Source: Sporomusa termitida (GTDB lineage: Bacteria; Bacillota; Negativicutes; Sporomusales; Sporomusaceae). Taken from it: a DNA stretch of 64,000 nucleotides. Shown in pieces: positions 17,240-26,836 of the stretch. The notes beneath the pieces are model-generated. The model saw only the letters and a list, made by a program, of their open reading frames with translations. It did no database searches and was not told the origin of the DNA. The stretch's first letter is position 1. Every line of letters begins with the position of its first letter. Position numbers and translations under genes: made by a program. The stretch is taken from NCBI RefSeq assembly GCF_007641255.1, contig NZ_CP036259.1, positions 1,240,001 through 1,304,000 of the forward strand, written 5' to 3'.

Positions 17240-18919
17240 TTATAGCTCACGGCTTTTTTTTCCGGCTTGACCACCGCTTATTTTTCGCCGCCGCAAAGCC
17301 AGGCGCAGGCAAAAGACCAATTCTTTGTTGGTAAAATCCAAATTCACGATATCCATAATTTTTTCCAGCCGGTTAGAGAGTGTATTCCTGTGAATATACA
17401 GTTCACTGGCCGTTTCCGTCAGGCTTTTGTCACATTCAAGATATTTTTCCAGGGTTTGCAATAGATCGGTGCCGGAGTTTTTCTCCCCATATTCCAGTTT
17501 CTCAATAATCGAGCTGCAGACCTGCGCTAAGATGGCGGCCGCAGCATCGTTTTCTAAAATGGAGTAACAGGCAATCTCATAAGGAAAAGTAATGTGGCCA
17601 TTGCCCTTGATTTGCTGGCCCAGGCGCAGGCAGGTTAAGGCATTATGAAAACTTTGCCGGGCATCACTTAGCTTAGTCGACAGTGTGCCTACGCCAATCG
17701 AGATGGTAAGGTCCTGATACAGGCTGGTCAAGGTGTTATGCAATATTATCCCTAAATGTGGCTCATTATTAATAAAGCTGTTGGCAGAGGCCATAAGAAC
17801 AATGATTTTGCCTGTGCGTTCCGACACGATGGACAGGGGACTGGCGGCTGTGACCAATTGCTGCGTGGTTTTGTAAATGCGGGTTAACAGGACCGGGATG
17901 TTTACCACATTCTCGTCTTCAGCCAGTTGAACAACCCAGCACTCAAAGAATTTAGCATGCATTAGCCTGGAGCCGGTTAACACTTCGGCCACATTAGGTT
18001 TTGCCAAATCATCGAATAATATATATTCAAGTATATCGCGGGAATGTAACCGGCGGCTTTGGGCGATTGCTTTTTGCTTGGCGAAATCCAGGGCAGCCAC
18101 GATGCAGGTTTGTTCCAACGCCACATCGTTAATATCGGCGAAAGTGTCATTTAGCTGGACGATTGAGATATGGCCAAAGGTTTCGTTGTCAGACATAACC
18201 GGGAAGGAGGTGAGCAGATAGCAGCCGGTTTCGATGCTGAGACTCTGGGTCCAGGGGGATTTTGTCCGGGCCAGCAAACCCTGCAGCTCGTCATTGTTTT
18301 CCACTTGCTTCTCCAGCAGGGCGGCAATTTGCCTGACAATACGGTCAGGTATCCCCGGCAGGTTTTCCGGGAGCCAGCGGGCGAGCGGGGAACCGTTGAC
18401 ATCATAGCAGCCGACAGGGCACTGGGTGAGCTTGCCGAGGCAGGTTATAATCGAGCATAAGCCCTCACCCTGAATGGCAACTCTGGTCAGGGCTTTCTGG
18501 ATTTCGATCGTCCGGTGTAATACATAGGATTGCCGGTTGGCAATATTGCTGATAATCGGGTTCATAATTTCGGACAGGGACATGTCCAACGGCAGGTCAA
18601 GAATGGGAAAGCTCAATTCATCGGCCGTTTTTTTTATAATAGCGGGAATTTCCGGCAAAAACCGCTTGGTTTTGATACCCAGCCCGGCAGCGCCGATGGC
18701 GGCAAGATCTTTGATTAAGCGCTCCTGCAAGACCGGATCGTCTTTGGCAATATAGGCAGTTGTTAAGATCAGATCACCGGGTTTTACCCAATTCAGAATA
18801 TCCGGTGCATCCATAATATTTACGGATATTACGGTATTATCCAGTCCGGCCAAGCCAGCCGCCAGGGATACTGATTTGTCCTGAAAAAGCTGGAGAACAT
18901 CTTTGATGAGTAAATGCAT
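17240..18919 (-). CDS. pucR: PucR-family purine catabolism regulator
   Basis: A 559-residue regulator. The N-terminal ~120 residues (LLIKDVLQLFQDKSVSLAAG...DLILTTAYIAKD) are the PucR sensor domain, a middle GGDEF-like/CdaR region follows, and the C-terminus has the PucR HTH (LLQTLEKYLECDKSLTETAS, then ELYIHRNTLSNRLEKI). I use the ATG at 18919, preceded by GGTGGGGGC, rather than an upstream ATG at 18976 with no ribosome site. It is divergent from the allantoin degradation operon, and in Bacillus PucR activates the purine catabolic genes, so it is the probable activator of the allC-to-aminotransferase cluster. The inducer is probably allantoin or a derivative. Confidence 0.9.
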   Translation of the reverse strand: MHLLIKDVLQLFQDKSVSLAAGLAGLDNTVISVNIMDAPDILNWVKPGDLILTTAYIAKDDPVLQERLIKDLAAIGAAGLGIKTKRFLPEIPAIIKKTADELSFPILDLPLDMSLSEIMNPIISNIANRQSYVLHRTIEIQKALTRVAIQGEGLCSIITCLGKLTQCPVGCYDVNGSPLARWLPENLPGIPDRIVRQIAALLEKQVENNDELQGLLARTKSPWTQSLSIETGCYLLTSFPVMSDNETFGHISIVQLNDTFADINDVALEQTCIVAALDFAKQKAIAQSRRLHSRDILEYILFDDLAKPNVAEVLTGSRLMHAKFFECWVVQLAEDENVVNIPVLLTRIYKTTQQLVTAASPLSIVSERTGKIIVLMASANSFINNEPHLGIILHNTLTSLYQDLTISIGVGTLSTKLSDARQSFHNALTCLRLGQQIKGNGHITFPYEIACYSILENDAAAAILAQVCSSIIEKLEYGEKNSGTDLLQTLEKYLECDKSLTETASELYIHRNTLSNRLEKIMDIVNLDFTNKELVFCLRLALRRRKISGGQAGKKSREL

Positions 18920-19247
18920 AATTAGCCCCCACCGTAAATAATAGAAATGTAAGCTTGATTCGACATTCTGCTGCAAATTCCTGCCAAATTGGCATCATTA
19001 TGCAGAACAGCTGCCGAATGGGCCTAAGGTATATTGTCGCAATTGAATGAATATGCAATATGCACAGTTATGCCTGATTTATTTACAAACTATGCACTGG
19101 TGGAAAAATAAAAAGATTCAGTATAATTAACCTAACTTACAAGGTACCCGCAGTGTTTCCAGCCTTGTAAAACAGGGATATCAGGCACAGGGAAAGCGCT
19201 CTCCCTTGGGATGAGTTTTTATATATTGGCAATTCAGGAGGGAAACC
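18920..19247. promoter_or_regulatory. Divergent control region pucR / allC
   Basis: The 328-bp gap is AT-rich. A plus-strand TATAAT (19122-19127) has no matching -35 hexamer 17 bp upstream, as expected for an activator-dependent promoter. Downstream is an inverted repeat TTACAAGG (19137-19144) / CCTTGTAA (19163-19170), then AGGGAAAGCGCTCTCCCTT, which can form a hairpin in the leader. Either may be an operator; no terminator U-tract follows. Confidence 0.5.
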
Positions 19248-20483
19248 ATGAGTACGTTTGATTTTGGACAGGAAACCGAAAAACTTCTCCACTGGCTGGG
19301 CGAATTTGGTAAAGATTCGACTGGCGGAGTCTCGCGTTTCCTCTATAAACCCGAGTGGGTGGAGGCGCAACAGGCGTTGGCACAATATATGCAGCAGGCC
19401 GGCCTTGTTGTTCAATACGATGACGTCGGCAATTTATTCGGCCGGCTGGCAGGATCAGTTTATCCGGAGGAGACAATTTTAACAGGTTCCCATGTGGATA
19501 CTGTGAAAAATGGCGGGTTGTATGACGGTCAGTTCGGGATCATTGCCGGAATTATTGCGCTGAAGTACTTGCAGCAAGAATATGGACAGCCACTGCGTAA
19601 TATTGAAGTGGTTTCTATGGCTGAAGAGGAAGGCAGCCGCTTCCCTTATGCCTTCTGGGGCGTAAAAAATATTCTGGGGCTTGCCAGGCGGGCAGACGTG
19701 GAAGACATGGAGGACTTTGCCGGCATATCCTTTACCGAGGCGATGGGCAAAGCCGGTTTCCGCTTCCGGCCCGAGGGCAGTGCCGTAAGGCAAGACCTGC
19801 AAGCATTTGTAGAGGTTCATGTCGAGCAGGGCGGTGTGCTGGAAGCGGAAAACAAATCAGTAGGGATTGTGGAGCATATTGTTGGCCAGCGGCGTTTTAC
19901 CGTCGAGATTACCGGCGAGGCCAATCATGCCGGCACAACCCCGATGGGGTACCGCAAAGATGCAATTTATGCCGCCAGCCGTATTATTTGTGCGATTATG
20001 GATATAACAGCAAGCTACGGTGATCCCCTGGTAGCGACAGTGGGCAAAGTGGAGCTGGAGCCCAATATCGTTAATGTAGTACCCGGCAAGGCATTGTTTA
20101 CATTAGATGCCCGCCATACGCATAAAGAAGTTTTGGCTGGTTTTACAGAAGCAGTGACGGCCAGAATGCGGCAGATTGCCGGTCAGGCCGGTGTGAAAAT
20201 CGATATCGACATGTGGATGGATGCCGAGCCGGTGCCTATGGATACTGCCATTGTTGAGGTTTTAAAAAAGCAATGCGAGCAAAACGGGCTGAGTTATAAA
20301 ATGATGCACAGCGGGGCCGGACACGATTCTCAGATTATGGCTCCCTTCATCCCCACGGCAATGTTGTTTGTGCCAAGCCATAAAGGCATTAGCCATTCAC
20401 CTTTGGAGTATACCGCGCCCCGTGACCTGGCTGCCGGGGTACAAGCCCTGGCCGGCGCGTTATATGAATTAGCATATAAATAA
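19248..20483 (+). CDS. allC: Allantoate amidohydrolase
   Basis: A 411-residue M20-family zinc hydrolase that converts allantoate to (S)-ureidoglycine, CO2 and ammonia. Metal-site landmarks are GSHVDTVKNGGLYDGQFGII (His/Asp), MAEEEGSRFPYAFWG (Glu pair), then the dimerisation-domain segment GEANHAGTTPMGYRKDA and the C-terminal SGAGHDSQIMAPFIPTAMLF with the last metal His. The length equals E. coli AllC. The ATG at 19248 follows TCAGGAGGGAAACC. First gene of the allantoin operon, divergent from pucR. Confidence 0.92.
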   Translation: MSTFDFGQETEKLLHWLGEFGKDSTGGVSRFLYKPEWVEAQQALAQYMQQAGLVVQYDDVGNLFGRLAGSVYPEETILTGSHVDTVKNGGLYDGQFGIIAGIIALKYLQQEYGQPLRNIEVVSMAEEEGSRFPYAFWGVKNILGLARRADVEDMEDFAGISFTEAMGKAGFRFRPEGSAVRQDLQAFVEVHVEQGGVLEAENKSVGIVEHIVGQRRFTVEITGEANHAGTTPMGYRKDAIYAASRIICAIMDITASYGDPLVATVGKVELEPNIVNVVPGKALFTLDARHTHKEVLAGFTEAVTARMRQIAGQAGVKIDIDMWMDAEPVPMDTAIVEVLKKQCEQNGLSYKMMHSGAGHDSQIMAPFIPTAMLFVPSHKGISHSPLEYTAPRDLAAGVQALAGALYELAYK

Positions 20484-20504
20484 ACAGAAGGAGTGGAACA
20501 CAGT

Positions 20505-21266
20505 ATGGGATATCCCAAAGACTTATTGGTCAGCAGAGCCGTTATCAAACATGGCAGTTATGCCATCATTCCGCCGGCAGGCCTGGTGAATAATGTGATA
20601 CCGGGGTTTGAACAGTGCAAAGTGTCGATTCTGGCATCGCCGAAAATGGGCGCAAGCTTTGTGCATTACCTGGTGGCAATGGAGCCGGAGGGCCGGAATA
20701 CCCGGGGTTTTGGCGGTGCCGGCATAGAAACCTTTGTCTATTGTATGGCCGGAAAAATAAAAGCCCATACCGAGGCCCAGGCCGCGGTCCTGGAAGCCGG
20801 CGGCTATATGTACTGCCCGCCCGGGGACAAGCTGTTCCTGCAAAACCTGGCCGACAATGAAACCCAGCTTATTCTGTATAAACAGAGGTATGAAGCAGTA
20901 GAAGGGACCCAGCCCTGGGTTGTTGTCGGCAATGTCAATGAAATTGCCGAGAGAATTTATGACGATATGGAAAACGTCAAAATCATTGATCTGCTGCCAA
21001 CTGATTTGGCGTTTGATATGAATATGCATATTCTCACATTTGAGCCGGCCGGAAGCCATCCCTTTGTCGAGACGCATGTACAGGAACACGGGGCGTATTT
21101 ATTCTCCGGTGAAGGCTTGTATTATCTGGATAATGAGTGGATTCCTGTCAAGAAAGGGGATTATATCTGGTTTGGTCCGTACGTGCCACAGGCTGTTTAT
21201 GCCGTAGGCCGTGAGAAGCTGTCTTATCTTTATTCGAAAGATTGCAATCGTGATGCCGCTTTATAA
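20505..21266 (+). CDS. allE: (S)-ureidoglycine aminohydrolase
   Basis: A 253-residue bicupin that deaminates the unstable (S)-ureidoglycine to (S)-ureidoglycolate. Two cupin repeats are visible: residues about 60-125 (RGFGGAGIETFVYCMAGKIK) and about 170-245 (HPFVETHVQEHGAYLFSGEG, then YLDNEWIPVKKGDYIWFGPY); ETHVQEHG supplies Glu/His/Gln metal ligands for Mn. ATG at 20505 is preferred over GTG at 20493: AGAAGGAG lies 11 bases before it. It sits directly after allC, whose product it uses. The aminotransferase at 33774 competes for the same substrate. Confidence 0.92.
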   Translation: MGYPKDLLVSRAVIKHGSYAIIPPAGLVNNVIPGFEQCKVSILASPKMGASFVHYLVAMEPEGRNTRGFGGAGIETFVYCMAGKIKAHTEAQAAVLEAGGYMYCPPGDKLFLQNLADNETQLILYKQRYEAVEGTQPWVVVGNVNEIAERIYDDMENVKIIDLLPTDLAFDMNMHILTFEPAGSHPFVETHVQEHGAYLFSGEGLYYLDNEWIPVKKGDYIWFGPYVPQAVYAVGREKLSYLYSKDCNRDAAL

Positions 21267-21297
21267 GGTGCAAATACTAAGGATTTGAGGTGCTGAC

Positions 21298-22347
21298 ATG
21301 AGAATAGCAAGAGCTGAATTAAAAGAACTGATGAAAAGAAAATTCTGCCGGGCAGGCTTAAACGACGAGCACGCGGATATTGTTGCCGATGTCCTGGTGC
21401 ACGCCGATGCCAGGGGCGTGCATTCTCATGGCGCCATGCGGGTGGAATATTATGCCGAACGGATTGCCAAAGGCGGGACAAATACGAAGCCGCACTTTAC
21501 CTTCACCAGAACCGGGCCCTGCAGCGGTATTTTTGAAGGCGACAATGGCGCCGGCCACGTTGCTGCCAAGCTGGCTATGGATGAAGCGATTAAAATGGCC
21601 AGGGAAACAGGCATCGCCGTCGTTGGGGTCCGGCGGATTGGCCACAGCGGCGCCTTATCCTACTTTGTGCAGCAAGCCGCCAAAGAGAAGCTTATCGGCA
21701 TTGCCGTGTGTCAGTCAGATCCGATGGTGGTTCCTTACGGCGGGGCCGAGCCCTATTACGGAACCCATCCCATCGCTTTTGCCGCCCCCAGTCAAGACGG
21801 CAGGATATTAATGCTGGATATGGCTACCACGGTTCAGGCCTGGGGCAAGATCCTGCATGCCCGGTCCAGGCAAGAAGCAATACCGGATACCTGGGCGGTG
21901 GATGAAACCGGTGCCCCGACCACAGACCCGTTTAAAGTCAATGCTTTGGTACCGATTGCCGGTCCTAAGGGCTATGCCCTGCAAATGATGGTGGATGTTT
22001 TGTCAGGCGTGCTGCTGGGAGTTCCTTTTGGCGGTAAGGTAAGCTCGATGTATCATGATTTAAGTGAGGGACGAAATTTAGGCCAGCTGCATATTGTGAT
22101 CAACCCTGAATATTTTACAGACCTGAATGAGTTTTTACAAAATATAAACCAAACGATGGCGGACTTGAATAACATCAAGCCGGCGCCTGGCTTTGCCGCG
22201 GTTATGTACCCCGGTCAGTCCAGTCTTATCAGAGAACAGAACTACGAGAGAGACGGCATTGAAATTGTGGATGATGTTTACAATTACCTTGTTTCTGATG
22301 TCATTCATAACAATGCTTATGATAAAAAAGGGGCTTTTGCCAGGTAA
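21298..22347 (+). CDS. allD: Ureidoglycolate dehydrogenase (NAD+)
   Basis: A 349-residue member of the malate/L-lactate dehydrogenase type 2 family. The catalytic region DARGVHSHGAMRVEYYAERI and GDNGAGHVAAKLAMDEAIKM are diagnostic, with the nucleotide-binding stretch IGHSGALSYFVQQAAKE. In the allantoin pathway AllD oxidises (S)-ureidoglycolate to oxalurate, making NADH. Family members with other 2-hydroxy acid substrates exist, but the neighbours allC, allE and the oxamate carbamoyltransferase genes make this role nearly certain. Start ATG at 21298 follows GATTTGAGGTGCTGAC. Confidence 0.92.
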   Translation: MRIARAELKELMKRKFCRAGLNDEHADIVADVLVHADARGVHSHGAMRVEYYAERIAKGGTNTKPHFTFTRTGPCSGIFEGDNGAGHVAAKLAMDEAIKMARETGIAVVGVRRIGHSGALSYFVQQAAKEKLIGIAVCQSDPMVVPYGGAEPYYGTHPIAFAAPSQDGRILMLDMATTVQAWGKILHARSRQEAIPDTWAVDETGAPTTDPFKVNALVPIAGPKGYALQMMVDVLSGVLLGVPFGGKVSSMYHDLSEGRNLGQLHIVINPEYFTDLNEFLQNINQTMADLNNIKPAPGFAAVMYPGQSSLIREQNYERDGIEIVDDVYNYLVSDVIHNNAYDKKGAFAR

Positions 22348-22419
22348 ACAGGGCTGCAGGTTGAGCAAAGCACCCCTTTTGTCCAGGTCAGTGCGGATAT
22401 TGTTAAGGGAGGTTTTACC

Positions 22420-23778
22420 ATGTTTAATCTGGTTATCAAAAACGGCAGGATTGTAACGGCAGACCGGATTTTTGCCGCCAGCCTGTGTATCCGGGCCGGC
22501 AAAATTGCCGCCATAGCAGAGCCGGGGGCCGCTGTCACAGGCGATGAGGTCATTGACGCGCAGGGCAAGTATATTTTCCCGGGCGCTATCGACAGCCATG
22601 CTCATCTGAATGATCCGGGCTATAACTGGCGGGAGGATTATGCCCACGGTACTGCCGCCGCCGCGGTAGGCGGGTTTACCACAATCGTGGACATGCCCCT
22701 GCAGAATGAGCCGGCGCTTACTGACGGCAGCATTTTTGACAAAAAGCTGGCCCATGTTTCGTCTCAGGCTTATGTCGATTACTGCTTCTGGGGCGGGCTG
22801 GTGGACTATAATCTTGCCAGCCTGCAAGAACTTGACGAGAAGGGCTGTGTTGCCTTCAAATCCTTTATCGGTCCGGTTTCCCCGGATTACGTATCTTTAA
22901 CTATCGGTCAGGCGAAAGAAGCTATGGAAATTCTACAGCAGGCCGGCGCCCGGGCCGGCTTCCACTGCGAGGATTATTCCATCATCAAATGGGAGGAAAC
23001 CCGGGCCCGGAGGAAGGCTAAGCATGACTGGCAGGATTTTCTCGATTCAAGACCGGTTATTGCTGAACTGATTGCCACGCAAAACATCATCAGCCTGGCC
23101 GGAGAGCTGGGGGCCAAGATTCATATCTGCCATGTAAGCCACCCGCGAGTGGCAAAAATCATCAGGGATGCCCAGCTGGACGGGGTTGATGTTACCGCGG
23201 AGACCTGTGGCCACTATCTTACCTTTACCGATCAGGATGTAATCAAAAACGGCAGCCTGTTCAAGTGTGCGCCACCGCTGCGGGAACCGGCGGCCGTAGA
23301 AGCAATGTGGGAATATGTTAATAACGGCACCCTAAGCTGTATCGGCTCAGACCATTCACCCTGCGAACTCAGCGAAAAAAGTGAACAGAAACATGGCATT
23401 TTTGGGGCCTGGGGCGGCATCAGCGGCATCCAGAACACCATGCAGGCAGTATTCAGTGAAGGTGTGGTCAAGAGAGGCTACAGCCCGACCATCCTCGCCC
23501 GGGCCCTGAGTGCCGGACCGGCCCGCGTTTTCGGAATATACGGACAAAAAGGGGCCATTGAAGTGGGCTTCGATGCCGATCTTGTTATTTTAGATCCGGA
23601 CCAGGAATGGGAGATTACCCCGGAGTCTTTGTATTATGTTAATAAAATTTCAGCTTTTGTGGGCTTAAAGGGCGTCGGTCTGCCTGTATGCACTTTGGTC
23701 CGGGGCCAGGTTGTCGCCAGCGGCGGCAAGCTTATTGGCCGGCAAGGGTTTGGCGAATTTGTTAAAAAAATAAGATAA
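22420..23778 (+). CDS. allB: Allantoinase (cyclic amidohydrolase), copy 1
   Basis: A 452-residue zinc amidohydrolase of the allantoinase/dihydroorotase group. GAIDSHAHLNDPGYNWREDY provides the HxH metal site, CVAFKSFIGP the carboxylated lysine, HICHVSHPR a third His and CIGSDHSPC the catalytic Asp. The N-terminus FNLVIKNGRIVTADRIFAAS is the small beta domain. It opens the hydantoin ring of allantoin to allantoate. The adjacent paralogue (23791) has about the same length and arrangement, so the two may differ in substrate (S- versus R-allantoin, dihydrouracil or hydantoin). The ATG at 22420 follows AAGGGAGGTTTTACC. Confidence 0.88.
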   Translation: MFNLVIKNGRIVTADRIFAASLCIRAGKIAAIAEPGAAVTGDEVIDAQGKYIFPGAIDSHAHLNDPGYNWREDYAHGTAAAAVGGFTTIVDMPLQNEPALTDGSIFDKKLAHVSSQAYVDYCFWGGLVDYNLASLQELDEKGCVAFKSFIGPVSPDYVSLTIGQAKEAMEILQQAGARAGFHCEDYSIIKWEETRARRKAKHDWQDFLDSRPVIAELIATQNIISLAGELGAKIHICHVSHPRVAKIIRDAQLDGVDVTAETCGHYLTFTDQDVIKNGSLFKCAPPLREPAAVEAMWEYVNNGTLSCIGSDHSPCELSEKSEQKHGIFGAWGGISGIQNTMQAVFSEGVVKRGYSPTILARALSAGPARVFGIYGQKGAIEVGFDADLVILDPDQEWEITPESLYYVNKISAFVGLKGVGLPVCTLVRGQVVASGGKLIGRQGFGEFVKKIR

Positions 23779-23790
23779 GGGGGGAATTAG

Positions 23791-25143
23791 GTGAATAAGC
23801 GCTATGAGGTCATTATTCGTAACGGGCTGCTTGTTTGTCCGGAGGGGGTAATAAAAGCGGATGTTGCTGTTTGTGATGAAAAGATTGTGGAAATAGCCGA
23901 AGAAATAGCCGGCGAGGCGAGGGAAACGATTGATGCAGCAGGGCAGCATGTATTTCCCGGCATAACAGACGGACATGTGCATTTTAACGACCCGGGGAGA
24001 ACCGAGTGGGAAACGATTGCGACCGGCAGCCAGGCCCTGGCCGCCGGCGGCGGCGTGCTTTACTTTGATATGCCGCTGAACTGCAGCCCCTGCACGCTGG
24101 ACGCCAAAACCTTTAATGCCAAGCTGGCGGTGGCCCAGCGGGATTCTTTGGTTGATTATGGCTTTTGGGGCGGGTTTACTCCCAACAATCTGGATAAACT
24201 GGCAGAGCTGGCGGAGTGCGGGGTAATTGGCTTTAAAGCCTTCTCCTGCTTTAGCGGCATCGATGAATTCGGCCGGGCGGACGACTATACGGCCCTGGTA
24301 GGCATGGAAACACTGGCCAAGCTTGGCCTGCCGCTGATGGTGCATTGTGAGAATGCCGAAATTACAAGCGCGCTGACCGCAAAGGCGCTAATGCATAATA
24401 AAACAACAGTACGGGATTATTTTGCGGCCCGCCCGCCCATTACGGAGATAGAAAATGTTGCGCGTATGATTTCTTTGGCCGAGGAGACGGGCTGTAAACT
24501 GATCATCGCTCATATCAGCACGGCCAGGGCCGTGGCGCTTGTTACCGAGGCCAGACGCAGAGGGGTTGATGTCTGCTGCGAAACAATCGGCCATTACCTG
24601 ATTCTTACTGCTGACGATGTGGAACAGCTGGGTACAGTGGCCAAATGCTCGCCCCCGATTCGCGATCCTAAAAACCAGGCGAAAATGTGGGCCCGCTTGT
24701 TAAACGGCGAGATCGCCTTTGTTTCCTCCGACCATTCACCCTGCGACCCGAAGCTGAAAGACGGGGAATTCTTAAAAGTCTGGGGGGGAATCTCAGCCTG
24801 TCAGACAACCCTGCCGGCCCTGCTGACCCATGCCGGCCATGCCCGCAAGGTTGCCCTGGAGGACATCGCCCGGCTGACTGCCCAGAATGTTAACGAAATA
24901 TTTAACATTCCGGGCAAGGGGAAGATTGCTGTTGGCTATGACGGGGATTTTGCCCTGGTAGATTTGGCGAAGAGTTTTGCCTTACAGGCAGAGGACCTTT
25001 TCTACAAGCATCAAGTAAGCCCTTATGTCGGTGCCACCTTCCAGGGAACCGTGACGCAAACAATTCTCCGGGGGACAACTGTTTTTAAACATGGCCGGAT
25101 TGTATCAAAACCGATTGGCAAACACGTGAGACCCAAGTTCTAA
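23791..25143 (+). CDS. allB: Allantoinase/hydantoinase-like amidohydrolase, copy 2
   Basis: A 450-residue paralogue of the preceding gene, starting with GTG 12 bases after its stop behind AAGGGGGGAATTAG. It keeps the whole metal apparatus: GITDGHVHFNDPGRTEWETI, VIGFKAFSCFSGIDEFGRA with the bridging Lys, LIIAHISTARAVALVTEARR and FVSSDHSPC. Differences cluster in the first substrate loop (GRTEWETIATGSQALAAGG versus YNWREDYAHGTAAAAVGG). Tandem allantoinase genes may provide specificity for different enantiomers or a second cyclic ureide. Which one is the main allantoinase is not decidable by eye. Confidence 0.85.
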   Translation: MNKRYEVIIRNGLLVCPEGVIKADVAVCDEKIVEIAEEIAGEARETIDAAGQHVFPGITDGHVHFNDPGRTEWETIATGSQALAAGGGVLYFDMPLNCSPCTLDAKTFNAKLAVAQRDSLVDYGFWGGFTPNNLDKLAELAECGVIGFKAFSCFSGIDEFGRADDYTALVGMETLAKLGLPLMVHCENAEITSALTAKALMHNKTTVRDYFAARPPITEIENVARMISLAEETGCKLIIAHISTARAVALVTEARRRGVDVCCETIGHYLILTADDVEQLGTVAKCSPPIRDPKNQAKMWARLLNGEIAFVSSDHSPCDPKLKDGEFLKVWGGISACQTTLPALLTHAGHARKVALEDIARLTAQNVNEIFNIPGKGKIAVGYDGDFALVDLAKSFALQAEDLFYKHQVSPYVGATFQGTVTQTILRGTTVFKHGRIVSKPIGKHVRPKF

Positions 25144-25198
25144 ACCGATCATTCTCCGTACGGCGGCAAGAATAAAAGAGAGAAGGTGTGGTTTGACG

Positions 25199-26626
25199 AT
25201 GTATACAAAATTAGAAAGCGGCGATTCCACAACAGTGCCGGTCCAGCCGGATATGGGCGTCGATGAGTCCCTCGGTCCGAAGCCCGCGTCCGGCCGGACG
25301 GTTGGCCCGGTCGACTATATGTTTATGTGGCTGGGCGATGGCGTTAATTTAGGCAATATGACCCTTGGAGCCAGTTTGGTGGTGGCGGGAATTGCAACCC
25401 TGAATATCTTTCAGACCTTTGCCGCCGCAATTATTGCCATTGGCATTATCTCCGGTGTGTTCGCTTTAAATGACAGGCTTGGCTACAGAACCGGCATACC
25501 CTATGTTGTCCAGCTCAGAATGTCTTTCGGGATGAAAGGCTGCATAATATCATCCCTGCTGCGCGGCATTCCTGCTATTATCTGGTACGGGTTTCAAAGC
25601 TGGATCGGCGGTACGGCGCTGAATGAAATCGCAAAAATTATTACCGGCGGCAGTTTTGACAATATTTTTGTTTGCTTTGTCGTGCTGCAGTTAGCGCAGA
25701 TCGTGCTCTCGCTCTACGGCTTTCATGCCATCAAATGGGTGGAATCGGTGATATCGATTGTTATCATGGTGGCGCTGATTTATGTGTTTGGTATTCTTCT
25801 GAACGCTCACAGCGGCGTGATTGTGGAAAAATGGGTTCATGCCCAAGGCACCTGGGGCTTGCCGTTCTTTGCCTTCATCATGATGTTTATGGGAAATTAT
25901 GCTGCTATTTTTTTAAGCGCAGCCGACTATTCCCGAGAACTGAAAGCCGGTATTAGTGATGCCAAGCGGGGATTTTTATACTTCCTGCCGATTCTGATAG
26001 CCTACGGTTTCGTCTTATGTATCGGGGCAATGCTGGCGGCGGCAACCGGTGTTTCTAATCCCGTAAAGGCCTTTGCCATCGTAATTAATAACCCGTATAT
26101 TACCTTCTTTGTATCCGCCTTTATTGTTATGGGGGCAGTAGCCGTAAACATGGTTGCCAATATTATTCCGCCGACTTATGTGATTACGCTAATTACGAAG
26201 CTGAAGTATAAAACGGCAGTTACCATCTCCGGACTGCTGGCCTTAGGGTCCTGCCCCTGGGTGCTTGTGCAGGATTCCTCCGCCGAGGGGCTGGGGATGT
26301 TCATCCTTATCTATTCGGCATTTTTAGGGCCGATCGTGTCCATCTTACTGATCGAATACTATATATTAAGAAAGCAAACAGTAAATGTTGCCGATTTATA
26401 TAAAGAAGACGGTCCCTTTGCCGGTTATAACCCCAGCGCGATTCTGGCCATGCTGATTGGCGCCGGTGCTGCCTTCATGAAAGTGGAACTGGCCTGGGTT
26501 ATCGGTTTTGTTGTCGCCGGGATCGCCTATATCCTGTTAATGAAGTTTGCCTTTAAAGAATCAAGCTTCAGAAAAGGTACAATCTTTGAGGAAAGCATCA
26601 ATGGGGCAACGCCGCCTAAGCCCTAA
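25199..26626 (+). CDS. NCS1-family permease (allantoin/cytosine-type)
   Basis: A 475-residue membrane protein with about twelve helices of the nucleobase:cation symporter-1 family. Typical segments are YMFMWLGDGVNLGNMTLGAS (helix 1, substrate site), GIPYVVQLRMSFGMKGCIIS and IPAIIWYGFQSWIGGTALNE (helix 3). The family brings in cytosine, allantoin, uracil or hydantoin with H+ or Na+. Position directly after two allantoinase genes argues for allantoin import (PucI/AllP role). I use the ATG at 25199, not the TTG at 25193, because AGAAGGTG has better spacing to it. Confidence 0.9.
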   Translation: MYTKLESGDSTTVPVQPDMGVDESLGPKPASGRTVGPVDYMFMWLGDGVNLGNMTLGASLVVAGIATLNIFQTFAAAIIAIGIISGVFALNDRLGYRTGIPYVVQLRMSFGMKGCIISSLLRGIPAIIWYGFQSWIGGTALNEIAKIITGGSFDNIFVCFVVLQLAQIVLSLYGFHAIKWVESVISIVIMVALIYVFGILLNAHSGVIVEKWVHAQGTWGLPFFAFIMMFMGNYAAIFLSAADYSRELKAGISDAKRGFLYFLPILIAYGFVLCIGAMLAAATGVSNPVKAFAIVINNPYITFFVSAFIVMGAVAVNMVANIIPPTYVITLITKLKYKTAVTISGLLALGSCPWVLVQDSSAEGLGMFILIYSAFLGPIVSILLIEYYILRKQTVNVADLYKEDGPFAGYNPSAILAMLIGAGAAFMKVELAWVIGFVVAGIAYILLMKFAFKESSFRKGTIFEESINGATPPKP

Positions 26627-26664
26627 GTAACCGTTCAATAAGATAGCAAGCATCATAGTAGGAA

Positions 26665-26716
26665 GGGCTGCTGCCGATAGGAGCAAAAACTATGGGCAGC
26701 AGCCCCTGCTTATATT
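26665..26716 (+). terminator. Terminator after the permease gene
   Basis: GGGCTGCTGCC (26665-26675) pairs with GGCAGCAGCCC (26695-26705), with an inner ATAG/CTAT pairing, then a T-rich stretch. A TATAAT with adjacent AT-rich sequence at 26807-26812 suggests a new promoter for the downstream oxamate genes. Confidence 0.65.
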
Positions 26717-26836
26717 TACGGGGTGTAGCCGGGCGGTGTGCATTGTGCCTAGCGATTATTCATTTCTTTGGCGCAAATGCACTATGAATATAATTAGAAA
26801 ATTCATTATAATGGAACTCAGGAAGGTGATATAGTT